DNA of 11,518 nucleotides, taken from assembly GCA_963991985.1 (NCBI GenBank), contig CAXDRX010000034.1, forward strand, positions 1-11,518. The letters run 5' to 3'. This DNA is from MED-G17 sp963991985. Its GTDB lineage: Bacteria > Bacteroidota > Bacteroidia > NS11-12g > UBA9320. This document shows, piece by piece, positions 1 through 9,500 of the stretch. A program made the position numbers and the translations under genes. Each line of letters opens with the position of its first letter. Positions within the stretch are counted from its first letter, which is position 1. Under the pieces are notes generated by a model. The model saw only the letters and a program-made list of their open reading frames with translations. It did not search any database and was not told where the DNA came from.

Positions 1-624
1 CTGCTTTCCAAGGGACTACTACTTTCCTTAAAAAATGAAGAGTATGGCTTTCTTAAAATATTGTCTACTGCGGTAGAGCAAATGAGCGAGGGCGAATTGT
101 TGCAGTTGGAAAAAGCAAGGAAAATAGACACTTCGGAAGAAATCTACTATGAAGTCATACAGAAAAAAACAGCCTCTCTATTGTCTTCTTGCTGTGCCAT
201 AGGAGCTTCGAGTACGACACAGGATGAAAGCACATTGGAAAAAATGGCAAAGTTTGGAGAAAAAATTGGCCTGGCTTTTCAAATCAAAGATGATTTATTT
301 GATTATGGAACACGAAATGTAGGGAAACCACTGGCAAAAGATTTGAAGGACAAAAAGCTAACTCTTCCGCTATTGCATTCCTTAAAAGTAAGTGCACCTG
401 CTACCAAAAGAGAGATCATTCGAACCATTAAAAAAGGCAAACAAGCAAAAGACTATCAACGTCTCATAGCTATTGTAGAAAAAGAAGGAGGAATTGAATA
501 CGCCAAGAAAAAAATGAATCAATTTTTAGAAGAAGGCCTGTCGATTCTTCATTCCATACCCAATAAAAAAAGTACCCAATATCTCGAAACATTGGTACGC
601 TATGTTGTAGAAAGAGAAAAATAG
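1..624 (+). CDS. Long-chain polyprenyl diphosphate synthase (3' part, truncated by window start)
   Basis: This is an all-alpha trans-prenyltransferase that condenses isopentenyl diphosphate onto an allylic diphosphate; in this phylum it most likely makes the menaquinone side chain. The frame is open from base 1, so 207 C-terminal residues are visible of the roughly 320-330 usual for the family. The first aspartate-rich motif lies left of the window. Visible are the helix with EMSEGELLQLEKAR-like spacing (here EQMSEGELLQLEKAR), the KTASLLSSCC segment, and the second aspartate-rich motif in FQIKDDLFDYG at about 285-315, followed by GKPLAKDLKDKKLTLPL. These are hallmark positions of octaprenyl/heptaprenyl synthases. 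A TTG at 61 is in frame but lies inside the conserved fold, so it is not the start. Product chain length cannot be read from this part. The stop codon is one base from the stop of the convergent rhodanese-thioredoxin gene. The family call is secure; substrate length and quinone role are inference. Confidence 0.93.
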   Translation: MLSKGLLLSLKNEEYGFLKILSTAVEQMSEGELLQLEKARKIDTSEEIYYEVIQKKTASLLSSCCAIGASSTTQDESTLEKMAKFGEKIGLAFQIKDDLFDYGTRNVGKPLAKDLKDKKLTLPLLHSLKVSAPATKREIIRTIKKGKQAKDYQRLIAIVEKEGGIEYAKKKMNQFLEEGLSILHSIPNKKSTQYLETLVRYVVEREK

Positions 625-625
625 T

Positions 626-1357
626 TTAGGGCAACAATCCTTTTATTTTAGCAATAAGGTCTTCTTTTTGGGCAGGTTGAAATCCTTTTTGGGTCAAAAC
701 CAATTGCCCTTTTTTATAAAACATCAAAAATGGAATGGATTCTATTTTAAAATGCTGGGTGATAAAGCTTTCCTCATCTACATCAATCTCTACTATGCCA
801 AGATTTTCTTTTCCCAAACTGGTTTGCAAAGAATCTAAGATGGGCGAAAGCAATCTGCACGGGCCACACCACTTGGCTTTAAAATCAAAAATTACAACAT
901 TCTTCATTTTGCTTAGACGATTAAACTCTTTCACACTCATACTTCCTTGGGTTTTACTTTTGTTCAAGGGATACTTCTTCGAAGTCCAAAGCATTAATCC
1001 ACCTTCCAAATCAAAGATCTTTTCGAATCCCATGGCTTGTAATTTTTCGGAGGCCATATGGCTTCTTCCTCCTGATTTACAATAGACCAAAATGGGTGAT
1101 TCTTTGTCAAAATCTTGCATTCGATCATTAAAACTGGATGAATAAACATCAACATTTTGGGCATTTTGAATACTTCCGGATAGATATTCACTGCTCGTTC
1201 GCACGTCTACAATTTGTAAGTTTTTCTTGATGTTGATCAATTCCCTTGCCTTTTCTGGACTGAGCCGTGTAACGGACTTTTTTTGAGTCATCCCCTTTTG
1301 GCAAGCCGAAATAAAGAGGACTGTACAGGAGAGGAAAAGTTTAATTTTTCTATGCAT
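626..1357 (-). CDS. Lipoprotein with rhodanese and thioredoxin domains
   Basis: Predicted 243-residue exported lipoprotein. Residues 1-19 are a lipoprotein signal (basic MHRKIK, hydrophobic core, lipobox ISAC with Cys19). Residues 30-131 form a rhodanese domain with the catalytic loop CKSGGRS (Cys93) and the usual IVDVR and HxxGS-like strand (YLSGSIQNAQN). Residues 139-243 form a thioredoxin domain with WCGPC (163-167) and the cis-proline in SIPF (Pro209). Both active sites are intact, so a periplasm-facing sulfur-transfer or thiol-disulfide role is likely; substrates are unknown. An upstream in-frame start at 1426 would add 23 residues, but it lies within the GH3 gene and would bury the signal peptide. 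ATG at 1357 is preferred: it overlaps the GH3 stop (shared ATGCATAG, 8 bases), which suggests translational coupling in one operon. No acidic surface-export motif follows Cys19, so an inward-facing location is inferred. Confidence 0.92.
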   Translation of the reverse strand: MHRKIKLFLSCTVLFISACQKGMTQKKSVTRLSPEKARELINIKKNLQIVDVRTSSEYLSGSIQNAQNVDVYSSSFNDRMQDFDKESPILVYCKSGGRSHMASEKLQAMGFEKIFDLEGGLMLWTSKKYPLNKSKTQGSMSVKEFNRLSKMKNVVIFDFKAKWCGPCRLLSPILDSLQTSLGKENLGIVEIDVDEESFITQHFKIESIPFLMFYKKGQLVLTQKGFQPAQKEDLIAKIKGLLP

Positions 1358-2858
1358 TGTAAGCCAAAACTGCTTCAATGATACGACGATTGTTTGACAA
1401 ACGTGGCACCTTGTTTTGTCCACCAAGTTTTCCCATACTTTTAAGCCAGTTGTAAAACGTATTTTGAGACAATACCTTAACTTGCGGTGCTTTCATGGCA
1501 AGATTCCCGCTTCTTTTGGCCTCATAATCAGAATTGACCTCCTTTAATTTTTCATCAAGACATTGTGAAAAATATTCTAAGTTTTGGGGCACCTGATTAA
1601 ATTCAATCAGCCACTGATGGCCACCTGAATTTCCTCCCTCTATGTAAATGGGTCCAACGGTAAACTCGTGGAAAGAAGCACCTGTTTTTTGGCAAGCGTA
1701 TAAAATCGCTTCTTCGGCATTGTGAATCATAAGTTCCTCTCCAAAAGCATTGATAAAGAGTTTTGTTCGACCGGTAATTTTGAATCGGTATGGATTTTTC
1801 TCTGTAAAAACAATGGTGTCACCCAAATCATATCGCCACAATCCCGAGTTTGTACTAATGAGCACCGCGTATTCTTTATGGATTTCTACCTGATCCAAAA
1901 GAAATGTTTTGGGATGTTGGTCACCATAATGCTCCATAGGAACAAATTCGTAAAAAATACCATAATCTAGCATCAAAAGCATGTCCCTATCCAATTCTTG
2001 TTGCATACCAAAAAATCCCTCTGAGGCGTTATAGGCTTCCATAAATTTCATGTTTGGATGGGCAATAATGTTTTCAAATTCCTCACGGTAAGGACGAAAG
2101 TTCACCCCACCGTGAAAGTACAATTCCAAGTTGGGCCATAGCTCAGCGATGCTTGTGCAACCAGAAATTTCCAAAAGTCTTTTGAGCAAAAGCAAAGTCC
2201 ATGTTGGAACACCTGAAATATTTGTGACATCCTGTTTTACCACGGCTTGTGCCATGGCTTCTATTTTATTTTCCCAATCCAACATCATCGCTACCTTGGG
2301 ACTGGGCGTAGAAATAAGATTGATATAAAAAGGCAAATTGGTCATCATTACAGCACTTAGATCACCCGTATAGGAATGGTTATTCAGCTTGTTGATGGAT
2401 TTGCTGCCGCCTATAAATAAAGACTTTCCTGTAAAAATTTTTGACTCCGGGTATTCGCTAAAATAAAAGGTAAGCATGTCTCGCCCACCCCGAAAATGAC
2501 AGGACTCTAGCGTTTCAAAACTCACCGGAATGTATTTGCTTTTCTCAGAGGTTGTGCCGCTAGATTTTGCAAACCATTTGATTTCAGAAGGCCATAAAAT
2601 ATTTTGTTCCCCTTGAAGGTTTCGACTGATGTAAGGCTTTAAACTTTCATAATTTGCATTGGGCAAACGGTTTGAAAATTCGGAATAACTAAGTATTGAT
2701 GCAAAATCATATTGCTTGCCATAAACTGTATTTTGCGCCAATTTTAGCAAATCAAAAAGGGCATCAATTTGCGTGTCCATTGGACGTTCAATGCTCTGAT
2801 AAATTTGTGGCAAACGCTTTCGCATATACCATCCAACCAAAGAGTTTACAACACCCAC
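1350..2858 (-). CDS. GH3-family acyl-adenylating protein (auxin-responsive GH3-like)
   Basis: A 502-residue protein of the GH3 branch of the ANL (acyl/aryl-adenylate-forming) superfamily. Plant members adenylate a carboxylic acid and conjugate it to an amino acid; the substrate of bacterial members is not established. Motifs seen: the nucleotide-binding loop SSGTTSEKSKYIP (99-111), YNASEGFFG (276-284), the ribose/phosphate-contacting RYDLGD (342-347), GRTKLFINAFGEEL (363-376), and a C-terminal GKLGGQNKVPRL (476-487) typical of bacterial GH3 proteins. All catalytic motifs are present and length is normal. The start is GTG: an in-frame stop lies four codons upstream, and the N terminus VVNSLVGWYMRKR has the form usual for Bacteroidota GH3 proteins. 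It has no signal peptide, so it is cytosolic, although its operon partner is an exported lipoprotein. Family assignment is strong; reaction and pathway are open. Confidence 0.92.
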   Translation of the reverse strand: MGVVNSLVGWYMRKRLPQIYQSIERPMDTQIDALFDLLKLAQNTVYGKQYDFASILSYSEFSNRLPNANYESLKPYISRNLQGEQNILWPSEIKWFAKSSGTTSEKSKYIPVSFETLESCHFRGGRDMLTFYFSEYPESKIFTGKSLFIGGSKSINKLNNHSYTGDLSAVMMTNLPFYINLISTPSPKVAMMLDWENKIEAMAQAVVKQDVTNISGVPTWTLLLLKRLLEISGCTSIAELWPNLELYFHGGVNFRPYREEFENIIAHPNMKFMEAYNASEGFFGMQQELDRDMLLMLDYGIFYEFVPMEHYGDQHPKTFLLDQVEIHKEYAVLISTNSGLWRYDLGDTIVFTEKNPYRFKITGRTKLFINAFGEELMIHNAEEAILYACQKTGASFHEFTVGPIYIEGGNSGGHQWLIEFNQVPQNLEYFSQCLDEKLKEVNSDYEAKRSGNLAMKAPQVKVLSQNTFYNWLKSMGKLGGQNKVPRLSNNRRIIEAVLAYNA

Positions 2859-2872
2859 AACAAGTCTTTAGC

Positions 2873-2880
2873 CAAAAGTA
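2873..2880 (-). promoter_or_regulatory. Candidate -7 box for the GH3/rhodanese operon
   Basis: Read on the minus strand this is TACTTTTG, a full match to the Bacteroidota -7 consensus TAnnTTTG. It lies 14 bases before the GTG start, so the leader would be only a few bases long. I see no convincing TTG at the -33 position, and the region is AT-rich, so a chance match is possible. Confidence 0.3.
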
Positions 2881-2930
2881 ATTAAAATTTTTCATGCACC
2901 CACCATTGCCTAGCATTGGGATAATTTCCT

Positions 2931-2938
2931 TAGTATTG
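2931..2938 (+). promoter_or_regulatory. Weak candidate -7 box for pnuC
   Basis: TAGTATTG matches TAnnTTTG at five of six fixed positions. A TTG at 2906-2908 lies 22 bases upstream, slightly far for a -33 box. This would give pnuC a leader of about 18 bases. The 105-base divergent spacer is too short and too plain to hold a typical thiamine or other vitamin riboswitch. Confidence 0.2.
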
Positions 2939-2963
2939 TCATCATAAATATGCTACTGGAAAG

Positions 2964-3530
2964 ATGATTGTTCTCCCATGGATCATTGTACTTCTAAGCC
3001 TAATTTACTTGGTCCTGTTGTTTCAGCAAATCCACTGGTGCTGGTTGTTCGGCATCTTGGCTTCTGCCTTGTCTTACTTTGTTTTTCAGCCGAAGCTATT
3101 TTTTGAAAGCCTTTTGTATCTCTATTATGTAGGCATAGGAATATACGCTTGGTGGATGTGGCAAAAGAAAGGGATTAAAAAGAACAGCAAGATAAAAAAG
3201 CTTTCTTTTCAAAAACATTTGGTTCTATTGGTTTTGCAGTTCGTTTTGATTGGTTTTTTAGGATACTACTTTGCCATGAACAAGGAGCGCCTTCATCCCT
3301 TTGTAAGCGAAAGACCTTTTGCTGACGCTTTTACCACTATTTTTAGTATTGTAGCTACCTTTTTGGAAGCACAAAGATTTTTGTATTCATGGCTCTATTG
3401 GATTGTCATCAATTTTTTTTCGGTCTGGTTGTATGCGCAAGTGCAGGAACCTGTCTTGGCCGGACAAATGGGCCTTTACGGAATTCTTTCCATTTGGGGC
3501 TTTGCACGCTGGAAAAAGCTATCGCAATAG
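2964..3530 (+). CDS. pnuC: PnuC-family vitamin transporter (nicotinamide riboside or thiamine)
   Basis: A 188-residue, strongly hydrophobic inner-membrane protein with about seven predicted membrane segments, the normal size for PnuC-type facilitators. Family features are W28-x-G30, the segment FFESLLYLYYVGIGIYAWW (46-64) with the conserved Glu49 and Tyr/Trp positions, a short basic loop KKGIKKNSKIKK (68-79), DAFTT (121-125), and the helix with WIVIN (146-150). PnuC carriers let nicotinamide riboside diffuse inward, where phosphorylation traps it; close relatives in this phylum (PnuT) carry thiamine and usually sit in thiamine operons. No riboswitch, ribosylnicotinamide kinase or thiamine gene is visible here, so the substrate stays open. 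ATG at 2964 follows a purine-rich GGAAAG and begins directly with the first membrane helix. Its end overlaps the convergent giant gene by 12 bases. Confidence 0.88.
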   Translation: MIVLPWIIVLLSLIYLVLLFQQIHWCWLFGILASALSYFVFQPKLFFESLLYLYYVGIGIYAWWMWQKKGIKKNSKIKKLSFQKHLVLLVLQFVLIGFLGYYFAMNKERLHPFVSERPFADAFTTIFSIVATFLEAQRFLYSWLYWIVINFFSVWLYAQVQEPVLAGQMGLYGILSIWGFARWKKLSQ

Positions 3531-6500
3531 TTTTAATGTCCCATAGCGGTAATTCACGTCACCATTGTAGGCTCGAATTTTTATTTGGTATCGGTAAGTG
3601 CCCAATGGTATGTTCTTCCCGGTCCATGGTTCATTTTCTTGACCATCAAAAATCCTTTGACCCCAGCGATTGAAGATACTGATTTGATAGGTTTGAATGC
3701 CCATGCCATAGGGTTTAAAGCCTTCATTTATTCCATCAAAATTTGGACTAAACGCATTGGGAATGTATAAGGTAGCCAAAAAGTGAATTCGAATATTTTT
3801 TGACAAACTATCGGAACAACCCTTTTCGGTGGTAAGTATTTGTGTGATGGTATAATCCCCACTATCCTTAAATTGATGGGAAAATTGTTCCGAAGGATAG
3901 AAGGAGCCATCGCTGATTTTGTACTCAATTTGAGTGGCGCCCGAGGACTTATTGATAAATTGTATATTGGCATTCAGAATATCCGTTTCTTTGGGCGAAA
4001 AATCAAAACCAGGAACAGGCAAAGGGTATATTTCAACTGTTTTGCTTGTGGTATACTTACAATTGGGAAGCGTTTCAAAATTCAATTCAATAAGAAACTT
4101 TCCGCTTTGTGCATAAGTATGCCAAAATTGGTTTTTGTTGCTGACTTGGTTGCCATCTCCCAAATCAAATATGGACTTGGTTATGGGGACGGCCAATCCC
4201 GTTGAGCGATTTTTTATTTCTATTGGATTGCCCTCACACAAACTATCGACACCAATTTCAGCTTGCACCTTATTTTTTATTGTCAATTCCCTGATCAGAG
4301 TGTCTTTGCAACCAAAAGCGTCCTCTACGGCAAGTTTGATTTGGTAAGTACCTGTATCTAGGTAAGCGTATTCAAAACTATCCAAGACAGCAAATTGACC
4401 ATCTCCCAAATCCCAATGTACTTTTTGGTTTTGGGCAACAAATCGAACCAAATTGTCTGCACAAGGAAAACTCAATTTTGCCATTGCGCTAGGTTTAGGA
4501 ATCAGCTCAAAGGGCAACAAGGTGTCTGTAAAACAACCATTTTTCGCTTCCGTAATCAACTTTACTTGATAATTGCCCGCAGGCAATTTCCGTTGCCAAC
4601 GCAACTGCCTGCTTGTATCTTTTTGAAAAATCCAAGCAAGCGATTGAAACGAATCCTTGGGTTGGGGATTTGCCTCCCAAGCAAAGCTTTCATTTTCGCA
4701 ATTGCCCAAAAATTCAACTTCGGATTCTACCAAAGATTTCACCCAAAATTTCTTTGCTACTGTATCGGTGCATCCATATTGGTTCTCCGCAAAAAATTGG
4801 AGCTCTTGTTGCCCTGCATTTTTTGGAATGAGCTTTAAACAGAATGAGTCATTGAAAGTTTGCTGACCCCAAAGCCACTGTATATTCTGTCCTTTTTTTC
4901 TTGGAAATTCTGTCAGATTGTAGGCCTCTAAGGTGTCGCCCAAACAAATATTGGCCACGCTAAAATTGGCCAATGGAAGGGGAAACACGTCCAAACTTTG
5001 CGTGAATGTATCTTTGCACCCATATTGCGTTTGCACTTCCAGGCTCATCAAAAATTTTCCAGTATCACGATGAACTATTTTTAATTGTTGTGAGGTATCA
5101 AAAATCTGTCCATTCAAACGCCAAACAAATTTGGTGAGGGAATCCATGCTGGTGCTTTGCGAAAGATAGTGAATACTGTCGCCAAAGCACTTTTCTTCAT
5201 ACACATAGCTTGCCTTGGGCTTTGGGTAAACAACAAGGGTGTCCAAAGTATAAGCCTCACAACCAAATGGAATACGCGAAGCCAATAAAATTTCCTTTTG
5301 TCCAGGACTCATCCATTTTGTGTGCAGCGTATCCCCTGCAATAGAATCATTTTGGATTCGCCAATAATGCGCAAGTGGACCGCCAAAAGAAGTGGTGGCA
5401 AAATAACTTGTGGGTTGAAATTGACAATCATTGGTAAGCCTCATTTGGGGTTTGGGGGCTTCATAAATTTTAATGGTGTCTTGGATGCTGTCTTGACATC
5501 CTTTGTTGTCAATAAACCACAAAGAGATGGGTGTTTTTCCCGCGCTATCCAATAGCGTTTTGGGAGAAAGGCTAGTAAAGCTGTCTTTTCCAATTTTCCA
5601 AACAATTGCACTCAAGGAATTGCTGTATTGACTTGTATTTTTTGGCTCAATCCATTGGCCTACACAGGCGTCATCGAGGTCGAATTGGGCTTTTGGATTT
5701 TTGTTGACCCGAACAAAAACAGAATCATACAAATAACAGCCTGTTGGATCTGTAACAGAAACAAAAAACTTCTTACTCGTATGGATATTTGCATAAGGAC
5801 GTGTGAAATAAGGATCGCTTAAACTATCTTGTGGAGTCCATTGATATTTTTTTATCCTTCCGACACCCCCCGAGGCCACATTGCCAATACGTATAGGAAA
5901 ACCCTGGCACATGTCTGCTGTATCTTTCATGTCAATGACAATGGCCGGAAACACAGTAATGTATGCCGAATCAACACTCTTACAATCCCCTCGATTGGTT
6001 TCCAACTTCACCAAGTACCGTACATTGGCAGTAGTCAAATTTTTTGCAGTAAAGCGGGCCAAGCTACTATCCACTTTGTCAATTCTTAATGTGTCGTTCC
6101 ATGTATACCGATACCACTCCGGTGACCTCAGACCAATGGCCAAGGGATCATAGCTACAAATGGTTGTATCCGAACGCACATTTTTCAAGGTTATGGTTCC
6201 TACTTTTTCTGTTGTCTCCTCGCACAGGCAACTTTTGGCATCGATATACAACAGTAAATGGCAAGCTTGATCTTTGTAGAGATGATGGAGCATTTGCCGG
6301 TTAAGGGTCTGATTTTTTTTAATTTCCAGACCAATGGTATCAATCATTAAAATGCTGTCTTTGTCATCTACCCTACCATTTTTGTTCCGATCATAAACCA
6401 ATCGGACACCCAAAGGAATGCCTTTTTCTTTGACCACTCCCCGATTGGTAATTTTATAATCAATTTGGGCCATCTCTTTTCCATTTTTCATTTGCGAAAT

Positions 6501-9500
6501 TGCCTTTGTAAATTGTAAATCATACACACTTTTTTTCACCGAGTCCAGCACAAATTGATCGCTGGTGTTGACAAAAATTTTGCATTGGGTATTGTTTTTT
6601 ACACAGGTAACGGATTGCATGACTACTGCCTGCATGTACAAAGGCACTTGCCCACATGCCATTTCCTCCGAAACCAAATACGTAGACAATTGGAAATGGC
6701 TACTATCTCCAGCGGCCAAGCCCAAAGGAATGTCCATCAGATAGCGATTGTTGCCTGCAGATGTATCGTACACAATTTTTTGAACTCCATTGTGCAAATT
6801 CACTGTTTTTGAAGGATTGATATAAAACCCTTTGGGAACGGTAAACAAAATTTTGTCTGTAGACGAAGTACTGTCTGGTCCCAAATTCAAAAACTTCACG
6901 GTGGTATTGTCTTGATAATTGCAAGCATCCAATGCACTCATCGTAAATTTTATTGAAGAATAATACGGTTGTTTTACCCCTTTAATTTCAATGGGCTTTC
7001 CTGCAGTGATGCCCGCATACACCGGAAGGCCACACTTCAAATATCCACCCGGCCTAAGCATAAAAAAACTACCACTTATAAAATTACAGTTGGTATTGAT
7101 TTTGAATTTGAGTTTGGCTGATGAACGTTGTCCATCAATATTTTCCAAACCGTTCTTTTTCAGCAACGAATCGTAAGGATCTAGGGCAAAACGATAGACA
7201 TTGGTTGCTATCTTTTTTGCATTTCGTACCAAAGAAGAATCTTGGGCAGACTTATAAAAAAGCCATAGGGAATCGGAAAGCTCCATACCCGGTTGCAAAT
7301 AAATGTCTATGAAAGAACTATAAACATTGGACTTTCCAACATTGGAAAGTTCTAAAACATAACTTTGCATGGAGCACAAATCCACCGTTTTGTTGCTGTC
7401 GTTCAAAGCAATTTCCAAACGGGTATTCAAAACTTTGTAGGCCAAATTGACTTTGGAAAATTGACAATCATAATCAGACAATGAATCCGGATATTGAGCA
7501 CAATCCCAACCAGCCAAAAGATCAAAGTTGTTGGCAGAACAACCCGAAAATTTCACTTTCACTTCAAATTGTTTTTGGGTTTGAGCGCCCAAGCTTCCAT
7601 AAATAAAAATATCGTTTTGACGCTTGAGCACTTGCTTGGTAGACAAATCTTTGATTTGCAAAAGCTCAACCCCAGAAGATTTGGGTAGGCCAAAAAACAA
7701 CTTCTCTGCAAGTCCCAACCTGTTGGAATTGGAAACACTCACAATCCATACAGCTGTATCGGTAGAAGGATTTACTTCTTGCACTTGGGCAAGCATAGCC
7801 ACCGTGGCTTTTTCAATATTTACTCTGTCGGGAGAATTGCTCGAAAAAATGGTGTCTAAACCTTTACCCAACTGATTTTTCTGTCGAAAAACAAAAGAAT
7901 AATTGACCGTATTGATCCCTGCATTGGCCACACAGTTGGTCACTATTTTGGGCTGAAATACGCCGTGGAATCCATCATCACTGAGTAAAAAATCTCCGCC
8001 TTTGTGCGAAAACAATGAATCCAAATCAAAAACAACTTGGTGATTGGGCAAAATTGTATCCGGGAAAAGTTGGGCTTTGTATTGCGTACGTATGCTGCCA
8101 ATCCCTTTGGTACCATAATGCCACATTCGGGCTTCTGTGCAAGAAAAACCCGGGGGCAAATGGACAATCACTTTTTCTATTTGTGCCCAGTTTCTGTATT
8201 CATAAGGGAAAATGTCATTGCCCGCATAATTGGAACAACAAGGACCCAAACCCAAATAAAAATTTTGGCTGATGTATTGGTCTTTACATCCTGAATTGTT
8301 GTAAGTATTGGGCCCCCAATTGGTGAAATAGTAGCCCACCAAATTGAGCCGCTCCGAAAAAGTATCGCATTGATATCTTTGATTGTTTGGAGGATTGCTT
8401 ACCGTAGAGACAAAAAATCGGTTGTCGAATTCCATCTCTCCTATGTTCCCTCCATAGTTTCCATTGACAATATAGAGCACTTCAATTTCTATACTGTCGC
8501 CATTTTGATATTTGAATCGGGTGGGCAATCGACCCCCGCCATTGGTCAAACCGGCATAACTTAAATCATAAACAAAAGTGCGATTTTGCCCATTTGTACT
8601 TTGGCTATATCTAATGCCCGTAGCATTGTAGTACAATACATTGGATCGATAGATCTTGGCCCTTACGGTTTGAACGTCCAAAAATTTTCCCAAGCGTATT
8701 TCACTAATGGCCTGTCCATAAGTCCAGCCAAAAGAATTGGCATACACCTTGCCACGAAAAGTGGCTTTGAGGGTATCTCCATACATGATTCTTTTCTTTT
8801 TTACTTTGCTCTGATCCAAGCTACCCGTTGAATCTGGAATGCCATCAGAATTGTTGTCGGGTCGACCAAAACTTATTCTCTCCGCCACAAAATCGTTGAA
8901 GTGAAGCCCATACTTGCAAGACAATGCACAATGCAATTTGATATTGTCTTCGTCGCAAAAAGGCAAAAACCATTTTTTCTTTACACAGGCACTATCTGGC
9001 TGATATCGCCATTGGATTTTGTATTTCAGCGATTGATTTTTCCAGTTTTTGCAATTGCCTTTCAATTTTATTTTTAGCTCACCTCGATTGAGCGTCACTT
9101 GGGGCGCGCCATAAAATACGGCTCGAATGGTATCGCCCTTTTTCATGAGTTTGTTTGGGCTCCATGAAGTTCCATTTTGATGAATAAATTGAAAATCTCC
9201 CGCTTGCAGCGAATGACTAAGGCCGGCATCCAAAACCAAATCCAAATGGCTTTTTGCTCTTGAAGTGGCCGTAATGAGACGACCTGAGTTGAACTCATAA
9301 TTCAATTCTGCATCTCTGCTTGGCTTTATGTCCGTAGGCGCCAATTTTGTAAAACGGATGGCTTGATAATACCCATAAGAACCCCAAACTGTTCCTTCGT
9401 TAATGGTTTTTGCGCATTGATCTTCATGGCTCACTTGGGTATACCAACGATGGCTCCAAAAGGCAGCATTGCAATCTTCGGAAACACAAGCCCGTGTATG

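Noticed and set aside
61..624. TTG at 61 as the start of a 187-residue gene
   Set aside because: The frame is open to base 1 and the extra residues fit the conserved polyprenyl synthase fold, so the gene is truncated by the window edge.
2859..2963. Vitamin riboswitch in front of pnuC
   Set aside because: The spacer is 105 bases and shared with the divergent GH3 promoter; I find no thiamine-box or other known riboswitch core.
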